Of a stretch of DNA of 64,000 nucleotides, positions 53,262 through 62,250 are shown piece after piece. The notes under the pieces are model-generated. The model did no database searches and was not told where the DNA came from. It worked only from the letters and a program-made list of their open reading frames with translations. Positions within the stretch are counted from its first letter, which is position 1; every line of letters starts with the position of its first letter. The stretch is taken from contig NZ_WPZO01000010.1 of the NCBI RefSeq assembly GCF_013031355.1, positions 1 to 64,000 on the forward strand. The letters are read 5' to 3'. The position numbers and the translations under genes are program-made. This stretch comes from Ruegeria arenilitoris (GTDB lineage Bacteria > Pseudomonadota > Alphaproteobacteria > Rhodobacterales > Rhodobacteraceae).

Positions 53262-54632
53262 ATGTATGAAATCAAAGCAAAACAAGCGCTTCTGCCAGAC
53301 GGCTGGGGATCAGACGTTGCGATTGTCGTCGGCGATGATGGTCGTATTGATTCGGTCACACCTGGCGCGGCAAGTGGCCCGGCGACCCATGATCTGGTCC
53401 TTCCGGCCCAGACCAACCTGCACAGCCACGCTTTTCAGCGGGCTATGTCTGGCCTGACGGAAGCTCGCGGGCCTGATCCGCGCGACAGTTTTTGGACGTG
53501 GCGCCGATTGATGTACCGCTTTCTGGATCAGCTTGACCCGGATCAGGTGCAGGTCATCGCGTCGCTAGTCTATATGGAGATGCTTGAGGCGGGATATGCC
53601 TCGGTTGCCGAATTCCACTATCTGCACCACGATGTGGGCGGGCGGCCCTATGATGACCTTGCTGAAATAGCTGGGCGCATCACGGCCGCTGCAACTGAGA
53701 CCGGAATTGGCCTGACGCTCCTGCCTGTCCTTTATTCCAACGGCGGGTGCGACGGGCGCGCGCTGCAGGGTGGACAGCGCCGGTTCGGAAATGATCTGGA
53801 CCAGTTTCTGGCATTGCATGAAAAAAGCGCTGCCCTGATTGGAAAGGCTGCTGACGATTATTCTATTGGCGTCGCGCCCCATTCATTGCGCGCTGTTTCC
53901 ACAGAGGCGTTGCGCGAACTGGTGACAGGCTCGGCTGAAAAGAGCCCCATACATATGCATCTGGCAGAACAGGTTGCCGAGGTCGAAGAAGTCGAGGCCT
54001 ACTTGGGTGCGCGACCGGTTGAGTGGTTGTTGGAGAACCACGATGTGAATGACAGATGGTGTCTGATTCACGTCACCCAGATGAAAGATCACGAAACGCT
54101 TGGTCTGGCAGCGACCGGAGCAGTCGCCGGGCTGTGTCCGATCACCGAGTCCAACCTTGGCGATGGCATCTTTGAAGGCACGACTTATCTGCCTGCCGGA
54201 GGATCCTTTGGAGTGGGGTCGGATTCCAACGTGCACATCTCACTGTTTCATGAGCTGACGACGCTTGAATACTCACAACGCCTGCGAGACCGTAGTCGCG
54301 CTGCGCTAGCGACACCCGAAAAGTCGACCGGGCGCGTTCTTTACGAAGAGTCTGCGCGAGGCGGGGCCCAGGCCGGAGGGCGCAGATCTGGGCAGATCAA
54401 AGCTGGCGACTGGGGTGATCTCATTGGTCTCAGCACGGACACTCCGGCCCTTGCCGGGCGGGGTTCCGATCAATTGCTGGACAGTCTGCTGTTTTCCGGG
54501 CAAGGCGGTAATGCGATTACTGACGTGTGGAGTGCAGGACGACACATGGTGAAGAACGGTCGACATGCGCTTCGCGACAGGATTGTTGCGGACTATGTCG
54601 CGCTGATGAAATCGCTCCAATTGGAGATCTGA
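53262..54632 (+). CDS. hutF: Formimidoylglutamate deiminase HutF
   Basis: 456 residues, amidohydrolase superfamily. Metal ligands His54 and His56 in TNLHSHAFQRAM, then HMHLAEQVAEVEE and GVGSDSNVHIS. It deaminates N-formimino-glutamate to N-formylglutamate. ATG at 53262 is used; an upstream in-frame ATG would cover the operator. It is coupled to hutC by a one-base overlap. Together with HutG it defines the HutF/HutG branch. Confidence 0.94.
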   Translation: MYEIKAKQALLPDGWGSDVAIVVGDDGRIDSVTPGAASGPATHDLVLPAQTNLHSHAFQRAMSGLTEARGPDPRDSFWTWRRLMYRFLDQLDPDQVQVIASLVYMEMLEAGYASVAEFHYLHHDVGGRPYDDLAEIAGRITAAATETGIGLTLLPVLYSNGGCDGRALQGGQRRFGNDLDQFLALHEKSAALIGKAADDYSIGVAPHSLRAVSTEALRELVTGSAEKSPIHMHLAEQVAEVEEVEAYLGARPVEWLLENHDVNDRWCLIHVTQMKDHETLGLAATGAVAGLCPITESNLGDGIFEGTTYLPAGGSFGVGSDSNVHISLFHELTTLEYSQRLRDRSRAALATPEKSTGRVLYEESARGGAQAGGRRSGQIKAGDWGDLIGLSTDTPALAGRGSDQLLDSLLFSGQGGNAITDVWSAGRHMVKNGRHALRDRIVADYVALMKSLQLEI

Positions 54633-55330
54633 TGGCAGAACGAAAGACAACATGGAAATCTGTTCGCGATCGTGTTCGTGATGACATTCTGGCTGGTCGA
54701 TTCAAGCCCGGTGATCGTTTGCCACGCGATGCTGACTTTGCTGATACACTGAACTGCGCGCGTTCCACAGTGCAGCGCGCGATGCAGGATTTGGTCGATA
54801 GTGGGCTCATAGAACGCAGGCGCAAGGGCGGGACCCATGTTCGTCGCGAACCGATCGCGCGCGCAACGCTCGATATCCGTGTCACCCGGCTGGAGATTGA
54901 GCAGAGTGGGCGCGAATACGGCTACCAGCTGATCTCGCTGAAAGAGGCCGTACCGCCCGTGTCGGTCCTTGCCAAGCTGGGTATTGCTGCGCCGCGACCG
55001 CTGTTGCGGGCGGATGCGCTTCATCTTGCGGATGGACGTCCATACATTCTGGAAGAACGATGGATCTGCACGCAGACTACCCCCGAAATTTTGCAGGTAG
55101 ACCTGACTCGTATCAGCGCAAACGAGTGGTTAATCAAAAACAAACCCTACTCGCGTTACGAACTGCGTCTTTATGCGCAGAAAGCCAGTGCAACAACCGC
55201 ACAGCAAATGGAGATCGACCAGGGTGACGCGTTGTTCGTGATCGAGCGTGCGACGTTTGAAGACGAGCGCCCCATCACCTTAGTCAAATCCTTCGCGCAG
55301 CCGGGTTATCAGCTAGTGGCGACGACCTAA
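54632..55330 (+). CDS. hutC: Histidine utilisation repressor HutC (GntR family)
   Basis: 232 residues. GntR winged helix at about 8-70 (WKSVRDRVRDDILAGRFKPG, then STVQRAMQDLVDSGLIERRR) and a C-terminal UTRA ligand domain (RAFQ-like effector region, SRYELRLYAQKASATTAQQ). HutC-type proteins repress hut genes until urocanate binds. Its own site is probably the palindrome at 53224-53243. Translation is coupled to hutF. Confidence 0.88.
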   Translation: MAERKTTWKSVRDRVRDDILAGRFKPGDRLPRDADFADTLNCARSTVQRAMQDLVDSGLIERRRKGGTHVRREPIARATLDIRVTRLEIEQSGREYGYQLISLKEAVPPVSVLAKLGIAAPRPLLRADALHLADGRPYILEERWICTQTTPEILQVDLTRISANEWLIKNKPYSRYELRLYAQKASATTAQQMEIDQGDALFVIERATFEDERPITLVKSFAQPGYQLVATT

Positions 55331-55342
55331 CCAAGGTGTGTC

Positions 55343-56374
55343 TTAGTCCCGCAAAAGGGCTTGTAGGATGTTCTTGTCGCTCAACTTGCCAACGATCTGA
55401 TCACCGTTAGAGATATAGCTGTCACCGTCGCGCGCAATGTGGGACCGGATGAGCTCTTTGACGGGTGTCGAGATGGGATGGACAGCCGCGTCGGCGGGGG
55501 CGGGGCCTTCGGCGGGTTTCATGACTTCAGCGGCGCGCAATACGCCAAGCGGATTCATCTCGGCCACGAATTTGCGCACATAGTCGGTCTGCGGACGCAG
55601 CACGATGTCTTGCGGGGTGCCAAGCTGAACCATTCGCCCGCCTTCCATGATGGCGATCCGATTGCCCAGCTTCATCGCTTCGTCCAGATCGTGACTGACA
55701 AACAGGATTGATTTGTCGAGAACGCGCAAAAGTTCCAATAACTCTTCTTGCAGCTCATTGCGGATCAAAGGATCAAGCGCTGAGAAGGGTTCATCCATCA
55801 ATAGGATCGGGGCTTCGGTCGCCAGCGCTCGAGCCAGGCCAACACGTTGCTGCATCCCGCCGGACAGCTCTGAAATCTGCATATGAGCCCAGTCGGCCAG
55901 ATGCACGGTTTCAAGCTGTTTCATGGCTTTTTCAAGGCGCTCGGCCTTATCTACTCCGGCAGCCTCCAACCCGAATGCGGTGTTTTCTAGCACGCTGCGC
56001 CACGGCAGCAGACCGAATTGCTGGAAGACCATCGAAATCTGTTTGCGCCGCACGTCGCGCAGTTGCCCCGCCGACAGATCGGCAAGGTCAACAAGCCCAT
56101 TTTCGGTGCGAACTTCGACTGTTCCGCGGGTCAGCGGATTGAGGCGATTAGAGGCTCGCAAAAGGGTTGATTTTCCAGACCCCGAAAGTCCCATTAAGAC
56201 GACAATCTCGCCTTCGTTCAGATCCAGCGTACAATCGTGTACGCCCAACACTTGCCCTGTTTCCTTGCGAATTTCCTCGCGTGATTTTCCCGCGTCCATC
56301 AGCGGCAGTGCTGACTTTGGGTTGTCTCCAAAGACAATATTTGCCGCGCTGAATCTCAATACTGGCTTGGTCAT
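55343..56374 (-). CDS. Choline/betaine-type ABC transporter ATP-binding protein
   Basis: 343 residues, ProV/ChoV/HutV family. Walker [10 protein letters not shown] (62-70), [15 protein letters not shown] signature, [15 protein letters not shown], and a C-terminal extension ([19 protein letters not shown]) like a reduced CBS region. ATG at 56374 gives [10 protein letters not shown]; upstream frame is unsupported. It follows the permease by one base. Substrate is inferred as a quaternary amine because of the receptor and the BetI-like regulator. Confidence 0.9.
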   Translation of the reverse strand: MTKPVLRFSAANIVFGDNPKSALPLMDAGKSREEIRKETGQVLGVHDCTLDLNEGEIVVLMGLSGSGKSTLLRASNRLNPLTRGTVEVRTENGLVDLADLSAGQLRDVRRKQISMVFQQFGLLPWRSVLENTAFGLEAAGVDKAERLEKAMKQLETVHLADWAHMQISELSGGMQQRVGLARALATEAPILLMDEPFSALDPLIRNELQEELLELLRVLDKSILFVSHDLDEAMKLGNRIAIMEGGRMVQLGTPQDIVLRPQTDYVRKFVAEMNPLGVLRAAEVMKPAEGPAPADAAVHPISTPVKELIRSHIARDGDSYISNGDQIVGKLSDKNILQALLRD

Positions 56375-56375
56375 C

Positions 56376-57212
56376 TCAATTCTTTCCTTTGAAACGCAGA
56401 AGGCGATCGAGGACGATGGCGATGATGACGATGGCGATGCCGACTTCGAACCCTTTTGCAATGTTGACTTGGTTCAACGCCCTAAGTGTAGGCACGCCCA
56501 AACCGCTTGCACCCACCAGCGCGGCAATAACCACCATGGAGAGCGACAGCATGATCGTTTGGGTCAGACCTGCCAGAATCTGCGGCATCGCCCATGGGAT
56601 TTCGACTTTCCACAGGATCATGCGGTCAGAGGCGCCGAAGGCTTGCGCCGTTTCGATCAGCGCGGGTGGGGTCGAGGATACGCCCAGATAGGTCAGCCGG
56701 ATCGGTGCGGGCACAGAGAACACAACTGTAGCGATCAAGGCCGGAACCGCACCCAATCCGAACAGCACCAGCGCCGGGATGAGATAGACGAAGGTCGGGA
56801 TCGTCTGCATCAGATCTAGGATCGGTTGCAGGACTTTATAAAAGACCGGGCGGCGTGCGGCGAGAATACCGATGGGGACGCCGATGACCATACAGGTAGT
56901 TGTCGCCGCCAGCACCAAGGCCAGCGTCTCCATTGTTTCCGCCCAATAGCCGAGGTTGATGATCAAAAGCAGTCCGAAAACTGAGAAAAGCGCTAACCAA
57001 ATTGATCGGTGGAGATAGAGCGCGAGCGCCCCGACGAGAGTGACAAACAGCAACGGGTGCGGCAACTGCAGCAACCAAAGCGCCGCGCCAACGATCGCCT
57101 CAATCCCGGCGGACAACGCTTCAAAGAAGCCCGACATGTTGCTTGTCAACCAATCGACCCCGGATTTCGCCCAATTGCCGATAGGCAAACTGTTTTCTTC
57201 CAACCATTCCAT
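56376..57212 (-). CDS. Choline/betaine-type ABC transporter permease
   Basis: 278 residues with about six or seven hydrophobic segments. TIPTFVYLIPALVLFGLGAVP and SDRMILWKVEIPWAMPQILAG (EAA loop region) are typical of ProW/ChoW. It lies between the alpha/beta hydrolase and the ATPase genes, on the same strand. With the ATPase it makes the membrane unit served by the receptor at 58126-59061. Confidence 0.92.
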   Translation of the reverse strand: MEWLEENSLPIGNWAKSGVDWLTSNMSGFFEALSAGIEAIVGAALWLLQLPHPLLFVTLVGALALYLHRSIWLALFSVFGLLLIINLGYWAETMETLALVLAATTTCMVIGVPIGILAARRPVFYKVLQPILDLMQTIPTFVYLIPALVLFGLGAVPALIATVVFSVPAPIRLTYLGVSSTPPALIETAQAFGASDRMILWKVEIPWAMPQILAGLTQTIMLSLSMVVIAALVGASGLGVPTLRALNQVNIAKGFEVGIAIVIIAIVLDRLLRFKGKN

Positions 57213-57223
57213 GTCAGATTTCC

Positions 57224-58126
57224 TCAGTTCAAGTTGTCATTGGGCAGAAGCCACCCAAGAGCGGCGTCACACATTTCTCCGCTGATGACATGACCAACCC
57301 CGGGCAAAGTACGAAATTCGGAGTTGGGAATCTTGTCCGCCGCCGCCTTGCCGCGTCGATATGAAATGCAGGGGTCTGAATCGCCATGTAGCACCAGAGT
57401 TTTCGCCGTGATGTTATTCAGTATCTTTGTGCGATCCTCTTCCGCCAGAACGGCGATAGCCTGCCGCGCAGAGCCGCCAAAACGATATCCGGCAGCCGTA
57501 ATTCTGGCGATTTCGTCTTGTAGTTCTTTGCCGTCTTCGAGTTGCCCGGCACCATAATATAGCGTGTCGCTTAGCAGATAATCGTATTCTGCGCCTGGGA
57601 GTTCTGGTGCAGTAAACAGCCTGACCATTCTGCGGATCGCGTCGGCTTCGGCGTCAATCTCGGCGGTTCCATCATTGCTGGCCAGTTGCACAAAGCGACC
57701 AACTCGCTTGCCAGCCGAAGCCGCAACCATCTGACCGATCATTCCGCCCATCGAGAACCCTACCAGATCGAATTTCTTGACACCAAGCCGATCAACGAGG
57801 CGAAGCACATCGTGGTGCATGTCCGATAGGGTGTAGGCGGCTGCGCGCCGGGCCGCCTCCTTGTCCCGTTTGAGCCAGATTTTCCGCAAGTCTGGCTCAC
57901 TTTCCGGTCCAAAAATCGGAGAGCCACCGGCGTCGCGATTATCGGGACAAACGACGTAGCGGTGTTGCGCAAGGCTTTCGACAAAGGTCGTCGGCCATTC
58001 TGATGCGCGCATCCCCAAACCAATCAGCAGCACTACGGCTGGCGCATCAATTGAGCCGTATGTGCGGCAGGCGAGGCGCGCCGCACTATCGTTGCGATCA
58101 TCGTGTCGGGCGCTTGCGAATACCAT
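57224..58126 (-). CDS. Alpha/beta hydrolase inside the ABC transporter operon
   Basis: 300 residues. Nucleophile Ser125 in the elbow GFSMGG, an Asp in LHGDSDPCIS, and His in GVGHVISGEM make the catalytic triad complete. The start ATG overlaps the receptor gene stop by one base, so it is co-translated. No signal peptide. Position between receptor and permease genes suggests that the imported compound is an ester, perhaps an acyl-choline or acyl-carnitine-like compound, that is hydrolysed in the cytosol (inference). Confidence 0.85.
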   Translation of the reverse strand: MVFASARHDDRNDSAARLACRTYGSIDAPAVVLLIGLGMRASEWPTTFVESLAQHRYVVCPDNRDAGGSPIFGPESEPDLRKIWLKRDKEAARRAAAYTLSDMHHDVLRLVDRLGVKKFDLVGFSMGGMIGQMVAASAGKRVGRFVQLASNDGTAEIDAEADAIRRMVRLFTAPELPGAEYDYLLSDTLYYGAGQLEDGKELQDEIARITAAGYRFGGSARQAIAVLAEEDRTKILNNITAKTLVLHGDSDPCISYRRGKAAADKIPNSEFRTLPGVGHVISGEMCDAALGWLLPNDNLN

Positions 58127-59061
58127 CACGAACCGCTCGGCAGGCCCAGGTGGCTTTGTACAGCGGCAAGGCCAGGCTTGCCATCGATGGTTTGTACGCC
58201 TTCCAGCCACGCCTCCAGCACTTCGGGGCGTTTCTTGAGAATCATCTGGGCCGCATCTTCGGGATCTTCACCGTCGTTAATGATATAGCCCATGCCTTCG
58301 TTTTCCAGATCGACGTCAAACGTCAGTTGGGTGAAAAACTTGCCCATATTCGGACACTCTTCGGCATATCCCAGACGAGACTGGGTATGGACGGACGCTG
58401 CGCCAAAATCGGGTCCGAAATACGCGTCACCACCCGTCAGATACTCGATGTCGAATTCTACGTTCATCGGATGCGGCGCCCAAGCCAGAAAGACTACCCA
58501 GTCTTCCTTGGCGACGGCGCGACGAACCTGCGCCAGCATCCCCTGTTCCGAGCTTTCCACAACGGTCCAATCGCCCAGCCCAAAGTCGTTTTGTTCGATG
58601 ATGGACATGGTCTGGCTGTTGGCCCCGGCCTCGATTCCGTAAAACGAGTTTTCGAACTTGTCCGCGTGTTGCGCGAGATCGGCAAAGTCTTTGACTCCTG
58701 CCGCGTGTACATAATCGGGAACCGCAAGTGTGTATTTTGCACCGGTAAGGTTTTGGTTCAGCGTTTCGACTTTGCCACCATCAACATAGGGCGCAAAGAA
58801 CTGTGCCATTGCGGGATCCCAATATCCCAGAAAGACGTCCAGGTCGTCATTCACAAGCGATTCATAAATTACAGACGTACCAAGGACATTCAGCTTGGGT
58901 TGGTATCCCAGCGCTTCCACGACAACTGAAGCAATTGCCGAAGTAAGAGCGAGATCGGTCCAGCCCGGCTCGGCCATACGCACTTCTTCGCATGACGCAT
59001 GCGCGATTCCAGCGCTTAACAGGACAGCAGCAAATCCCATTGACGTTGTAGATTTCAACAT
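58126..59061 (-). CDS. Choline/betaine-type ABC substrate-binding protein (ChoX-like)
   Basis: 311 residues with a signal peptide (about 22 residues, ending AGIAHA). MAEPGWTDLALTSAIASVVV, LGYQPKLNVLGTSVIYESL and VFLGYWDPAM match the ChoX/OpuAC type; such receptors bind trimethylammonium compounds in an aromatic box. First gene of the operon: receptor, hydrolase, permease, ATPase. Divergent from the BetI-like gene with the operator between. Histidine uptake (HutX) is an alternative because hut genes are adjacent. Confidence 0.88.
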   Translation of the reverse strand: MLKSTTSMGFAAVLLSAGIAHASCEEVRMAEPGWTDLALTSAIASVVVEALGYQPKLNVLGTSVIYESLVNDDLDVFLGYWDPAMAQFFAPYVDGGKVETLNQNLTGAKYTLAVPDYVHAAGVKDFADLAQHADKFENSFYGIEAGANSQTMSIIEQNDFGLGDWTVVESSEQGMLAQVRRAVAKEDWVVFLAWAPHPMNVEFDIEYLTGGDAYFGPDFGAASVHTQSRLGYAEECPNMGKFFTQLTFDVDLENEGMGYIINDGEDPEDAAQMILKKRPEVLEAWLEGVQTIDGKPGLAAVQSHLGLPSGS

Positions 59062-59081
59062 GACAAACCTCTCAGTCTATT

Positions 59082-59101
59082 AATAGACCAACGGGTCTAT
59101 T
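59082..59101. promoter_or_regulatory. Palindromic operator upstream of the ChoX-like gene
   Basis: AATAGACC-AACG-GGTCTATT: eight-base inverted arms around four bases, 20 bases upstream of the receptor start and 70 bases from the BetI-like start. Size and symmetry fit a TetR-family dimer. Confidence 0.7.
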
Positions 59102-59171
59102 TAAATTACTCTTGATAAATTTTTGGCGCTGAGTCAATAAAAATTTGGCCTACAGCGAATGAGGTGATGGA

Positions 59172-59813
59172 ATGGGGCGGAATAATCTGACACGGCTGCG
59201 GCGTGTGGAATACTCGAAATCGGCCTTTGAGACGCTCAGCGAACTTGGGCTTTCCGGTACAACAGTTGACAAAGTGGCTGAGCGCGCGGGCACTTCAAAA
59301 ACCAATATTCTCCATTACTTCGGCAGCAAGGCACAATTGCTTGAGATGGCGATGCGTTATGCCCATGCCGATTTCGCGAAGGACGTTCGCGAACTATTGG
59401 TGCGGTCGGCAACACCATGGGAGAGGGTCTATTCCGTCGTTGAAGGGAACTTCTCCCGAGCATATTTCAAGCCTCGCGTTGCCCACGCCTGGCTCGCATT
59501 GTGCGCCGAGGTGCCTTACCGTTCGGCTTATCAGCGCATTCAGACCGCGACTCACAAGCGAACAGCGTCAAACCTGATCCATGCACTTGACCGTGTCACC
59601 GATCGCGAAACGGCGTGTCAGACGGCGTTTTCACTTTCGGTGATGATTGACGGATTATGGGTGCGCTGTGGAACGACTCCGGCTGGGATTTCCCGCGACA
59701 CGTCAATAGAGCACATCTCGCATTATTTGGAGTCGGTCTTTCCCGGCGATGCAGAGCGGACTGCCGCCAAAGTACGCATCGCCGAGATCAACAGTATTCT
59801 GAATCCTCACTGA
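59172..59813 (+). CDS. BetI-like TetR family regulator
   Basis: 213 residues. HTH with LSGTTVDKVAERAGTSKTNI and LHYFGSKAQLL, and the C-terminal FSLSVMIDGLWVRCGTT segment, both close to BetI, which senses choline. It is divergent from the ChoX-like operon and probably represses it through the operator at 59082-59101. Full length; bet biosynthetic genes are not in the window, so the name betI is not assigned. Confidence 0.85.
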   Translation: MGRNNLTRLRRVEYSKSAFETLSELGLSGTTVDKVAERAGTSKTNILHYFGSKAQLLEMAMRYAHADFAKDVRELLVRSATPWERVYSVVEGNFSRAYFKPRVAHAWLALCAEVPYRSAYQRIQTATHKRTASNLIHALDRVTDRETACQTAFSLSVMIDGLWVRCGTTPAGISRDTSIEHISHYLESVFPGDAERTAAKVRIAEINSILNPH

Positions 59814-59859
59814 TTTGCCCTGATTGTTGCCTCAAGGCTCTGGCGGTTGGGTCGACTGA

Positions 59860-61002
59860 TCAGGCCGCGGCAAGCAATCCTCGTGCGATGATTGTGCGTT
59901 GGATTTCCGAACTGCCTTCGTAAATCCGGAAGATACGAAGATCCCTCAGGTATCGTTCCAGCGGGAAATCCTTTGTGTATCCATAACCGCCATGGATTTG
60001 CAGTGCCTTGTCGGCAATTTCCCAAGCAGCTTCGGATGCGAACAGCTTTGCGTGCGCGGCATCGGTCGAAAAACGCTGGCCAGTGCCCCGTTTGCCAGCA
60101 GCGATCAAGGCCAAGGCGCGGGCGGCCGCCAATTGATTGGCCATGTCGGCGATCATGAACTGAAGCCCCTGAAACTCGCCAATCGGATGACCGCCGACAT
60201 GGCGTTCGTTGGCATAGGAAATCGCTGCGTTCATCGCAGCCTCGGCAATCCCTGTGGCTTGTGCGGCCACTTCAATCCGACCGTTGTCCAACACTTTCAT
60301 CGCGGTTTTGAAACCGGTTCCTTCTTCACCGATCAGGTTCTCAACGGGCACTTTGCAATCCAGCGCAATGCCGAAAACATGCCCGCCTTTCAGGCCCATT
60401 GTCCGCTCGGCCGGGGCGATATCGACACCTTCGATCTTTTTGGGCTCGACCAGAAAGGCACTGATGCCTCGTGCCCCCTTGTCAGGGTCGGTCTTTGCAT
60501 AGACGACGATAAAATCAGCGTCACCCGCATTCGAGATAAAGCACTTTGATCCCTTGATGTGATAGTGATCCCCGTCGCGCACGGCCTTGGTGCGCATATC
60601 CATGGGATTGGATCCTGCCATCGGCTCGGTCAGGCCAAACGCTCCGAGCGCCTCGCCACTGGCCGCCTTGGGCAGAAGCTGATTACGCATGTCGTCGGTT
60701 GCGCCGATCAGGATGCTGTCTGTTGCAAGGAAATGCGCAGTCAACATCGACGCTGTCGAGCCGCACGCCCCCGCGACCAGTTCGACCGCCCGATACAGCG
60801 CCGGTCCTGAAAGGCCAAGACCGCCAAGCTCTTCGGGCAGGTTCATCCCCATGATGCCCATGTCCGCCATGCTGGGCAGATTGCAGGTTGCGAAGGTCGA
60901 GGTTTCGTCAATCTCAGCAGCTTTCGGAGCCAGAGCCTCGGCCGAAAAGCGTTCGATCTGGTCGATGACCGCCTGTTCGTCGGTGTTGAGTTGCGGCGTC
61001 AT
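59860..61002 (-). CDS. Acyl-CoA dehydrogenase
   Basis: 380 residues, FAD-dependent ACAD fold. ALGAFGLTEPMAGSNPMDMR, KCFISNAGDADFIVVYAKTD and the C-terminal catalytic region IYEGSSEIQRT, with the Glu base. ATG at 61002 sits 7 bases after AAAGGAGG; the ATG at 61008 would overlap the Shine-Dalgarno too closely. It follows the CoA-transferase gene, and the pair fits oxidation of a CoA-activated acid. Substrate unknown; carnitine-type and branched-chain acids are possible. Confidence 0.92.
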   Translation of the reverse strand: MTPQLNTDEQAVIDQIERFSAEALAPKAAEIDETSTFATCNLPSMADMGIMGMNLPEELGGLGLSGPALYRAVELVAGACGSTASMLTAHFLATDSILIGATDDMRNQLLPKAASGEALGAFGLTEPMAGSNPMDMRTKAVRDGDHYHIKGSKCFISNAGDADFIVVYAKTDPDKGARGISAFLVEPKKIEGVDIAPAERTMGLKGGHVFGIALDCKVPVENLIGEEGTGFKTAMKVLDNGRIEVAAQATGIAEAAMNAAISYANERHVGGHPIGEFQGLQFMIADMANQLAAARALALIAAGKRGTGQRFSTDAAHAKLFASEAAWEIADKALQIHGGYGYTKDFPLERYLRDLRIFRIYEGSSEIQRTIIARGLLAAA

Positions 61003-61004
61003 GT

Positions 61005-62168
61005 TCATACCTCCTTTGCGGGCTGTTCGGGAAAATAGTCGTGCTGATTGGCCCCAAGCGCTGGTGCCGGGTGCCGATTTCCGCGGGGCAGCCCCGCGAA
61101 ATGCACGGGCTGTTCAAATATGTTGAGACGGCCCAATGTCGGATGGTCAACTGGGGTGGCCAGCTGGCGCGCCTTTGTGCCGGGTGATGTCCAGGCTTCT
61201 TTTGCTGAACGAAGTTCACTGGCGGGAACGCCTGCAGCATTCAAAGCATCGATCACTTCGCGAAGAGTCAGTTTGGACGCCCAGGATTCGATGTGCACTG
61301 CTAGTTCCACTTCATTTGCTCTGCGGTTTTCATCGGTGGAGAATCGCGGTTCATCGATCAAATCCGGCGCCCCGATCACGTTTAAAAAACGTTGGAAAAT
61401 CTGGTTGTTCAAAACCGCCAGCGCAAAGCTTCCGTTACGGCAAGAATAGACCCCGAACGGGGCCGAGAGCGCGTGGCGGTTGCCGGTGCGGGTTGGATCT
61501 CCGCCAGCTGTAACTGTTCTGCACGCCACGATGGGCATCATGGCCATCAGGCTGTCCAACAGTGACACATCAATATAGCGACCCTTTCCGGTCCGCGTCC
61601 TGTCAAATAGTGCGACCATCATCGACCAGGCGGCGAAAATTCCGCCTGCGACATCGCCGATCGCTTCGCCGGACATTGTAGGCGGTGTGTCTGGCTCGCC
61701 CGTCATTTCCATTAAGCCGGACAGGGCTTGCACAATCATGTCATACGCGGGTTTGTCGGCGTCAGGCCCCGTCTGACCAAAGCCGGATATGCTGACATAG
61801 ACCAGCCCCGGATTTATCGCGCTCAGCGCGTCATATCCCAAACCCAGACGTTGCATGACACCGGGGCGAAAATTCTCGACAACCACGTCGCTGGTTGCGA
61901 CCACATCTTTCAAATGGGTCAGGTCATCTGGGTCTTTGAGGTTCAGGACGACCGATTTCTTGCCTCGGTTGATGGACTGGAACAGTAGGCTTTCATCGCC
62001 CCTAAAGGGACCAATATGGCGATAGTCATCGCCGGATGCGCTCTCGATCTTGATGACTTCTGCGCCGATATCGGCCAGCAGCGCAGTACAGTATGGACCT
62101 GCCAGAACGCGCGTGAAGTCCAGGATGCGGAGCCCGTTCAATGGTTGTGATTGTGCTGGATCAGTCAT
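61005..62168 (-). CDS. CaiB/BaiF family (class III) CoA-transferase
   Basis: 387 residues. DFTRVLAGPYCTALLADIGA with an early catalytic Asp region, VEVI-like EVIKIES, INRGKKSVVLNLK and ENFRPGVMQRLGLGYDAL are typical of class III CoA-transferases (crotonobetaine, oxalate, mesaconate, benzylsuccinate types). It moves CoA to a carboxylic acid, which the acyl-CoA dehydrogenase downstream can then oxidise. Start at 62168; divergent LysR gene 82 bases away. Acceptor unknown. Confidence 0.92.
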   Translation of the reverse strand: MTDPAQSQPLNGLRILDFTRVLAGPYCTALLADIGAEVIKIESASGDDYRHIGPFRGDESLLFQSINRGKKSVVLNLKDPDDLTHLKDVVATSDVVVENFRPGVMQRLGLGYDALSAINPGLVYVSISGFGQTGPDADKPAYDMIVQALSGLMEMTGEPDTPPTMSGEAIGDVAGGIFAAWSMMVALFDRTRTGKGRYIDVSLLDSLMAMMPIVACRTVTAGGDPTRTGNRHALSAPFGVYSCRNGSFALAVLNNQIFQRFLNVIGAPDLIDEPRFSTDENRRANEVELAVHIESWASKLTLREVIDALNAAGVPASELRSAKEAWTSPGTKARQLATPVDHPTLGRLNIFEQPVHFAGLPRGNRHPAPALGANQHDYFPEQPAKEV

Positions 62169-62250
62169 TAGCGTTCCCTACCGTTGTTACGGGTAGGTTA
62201 CGGCATTGTAGGATATATACAGAAATACTGTATCGATATATACTAAATAA

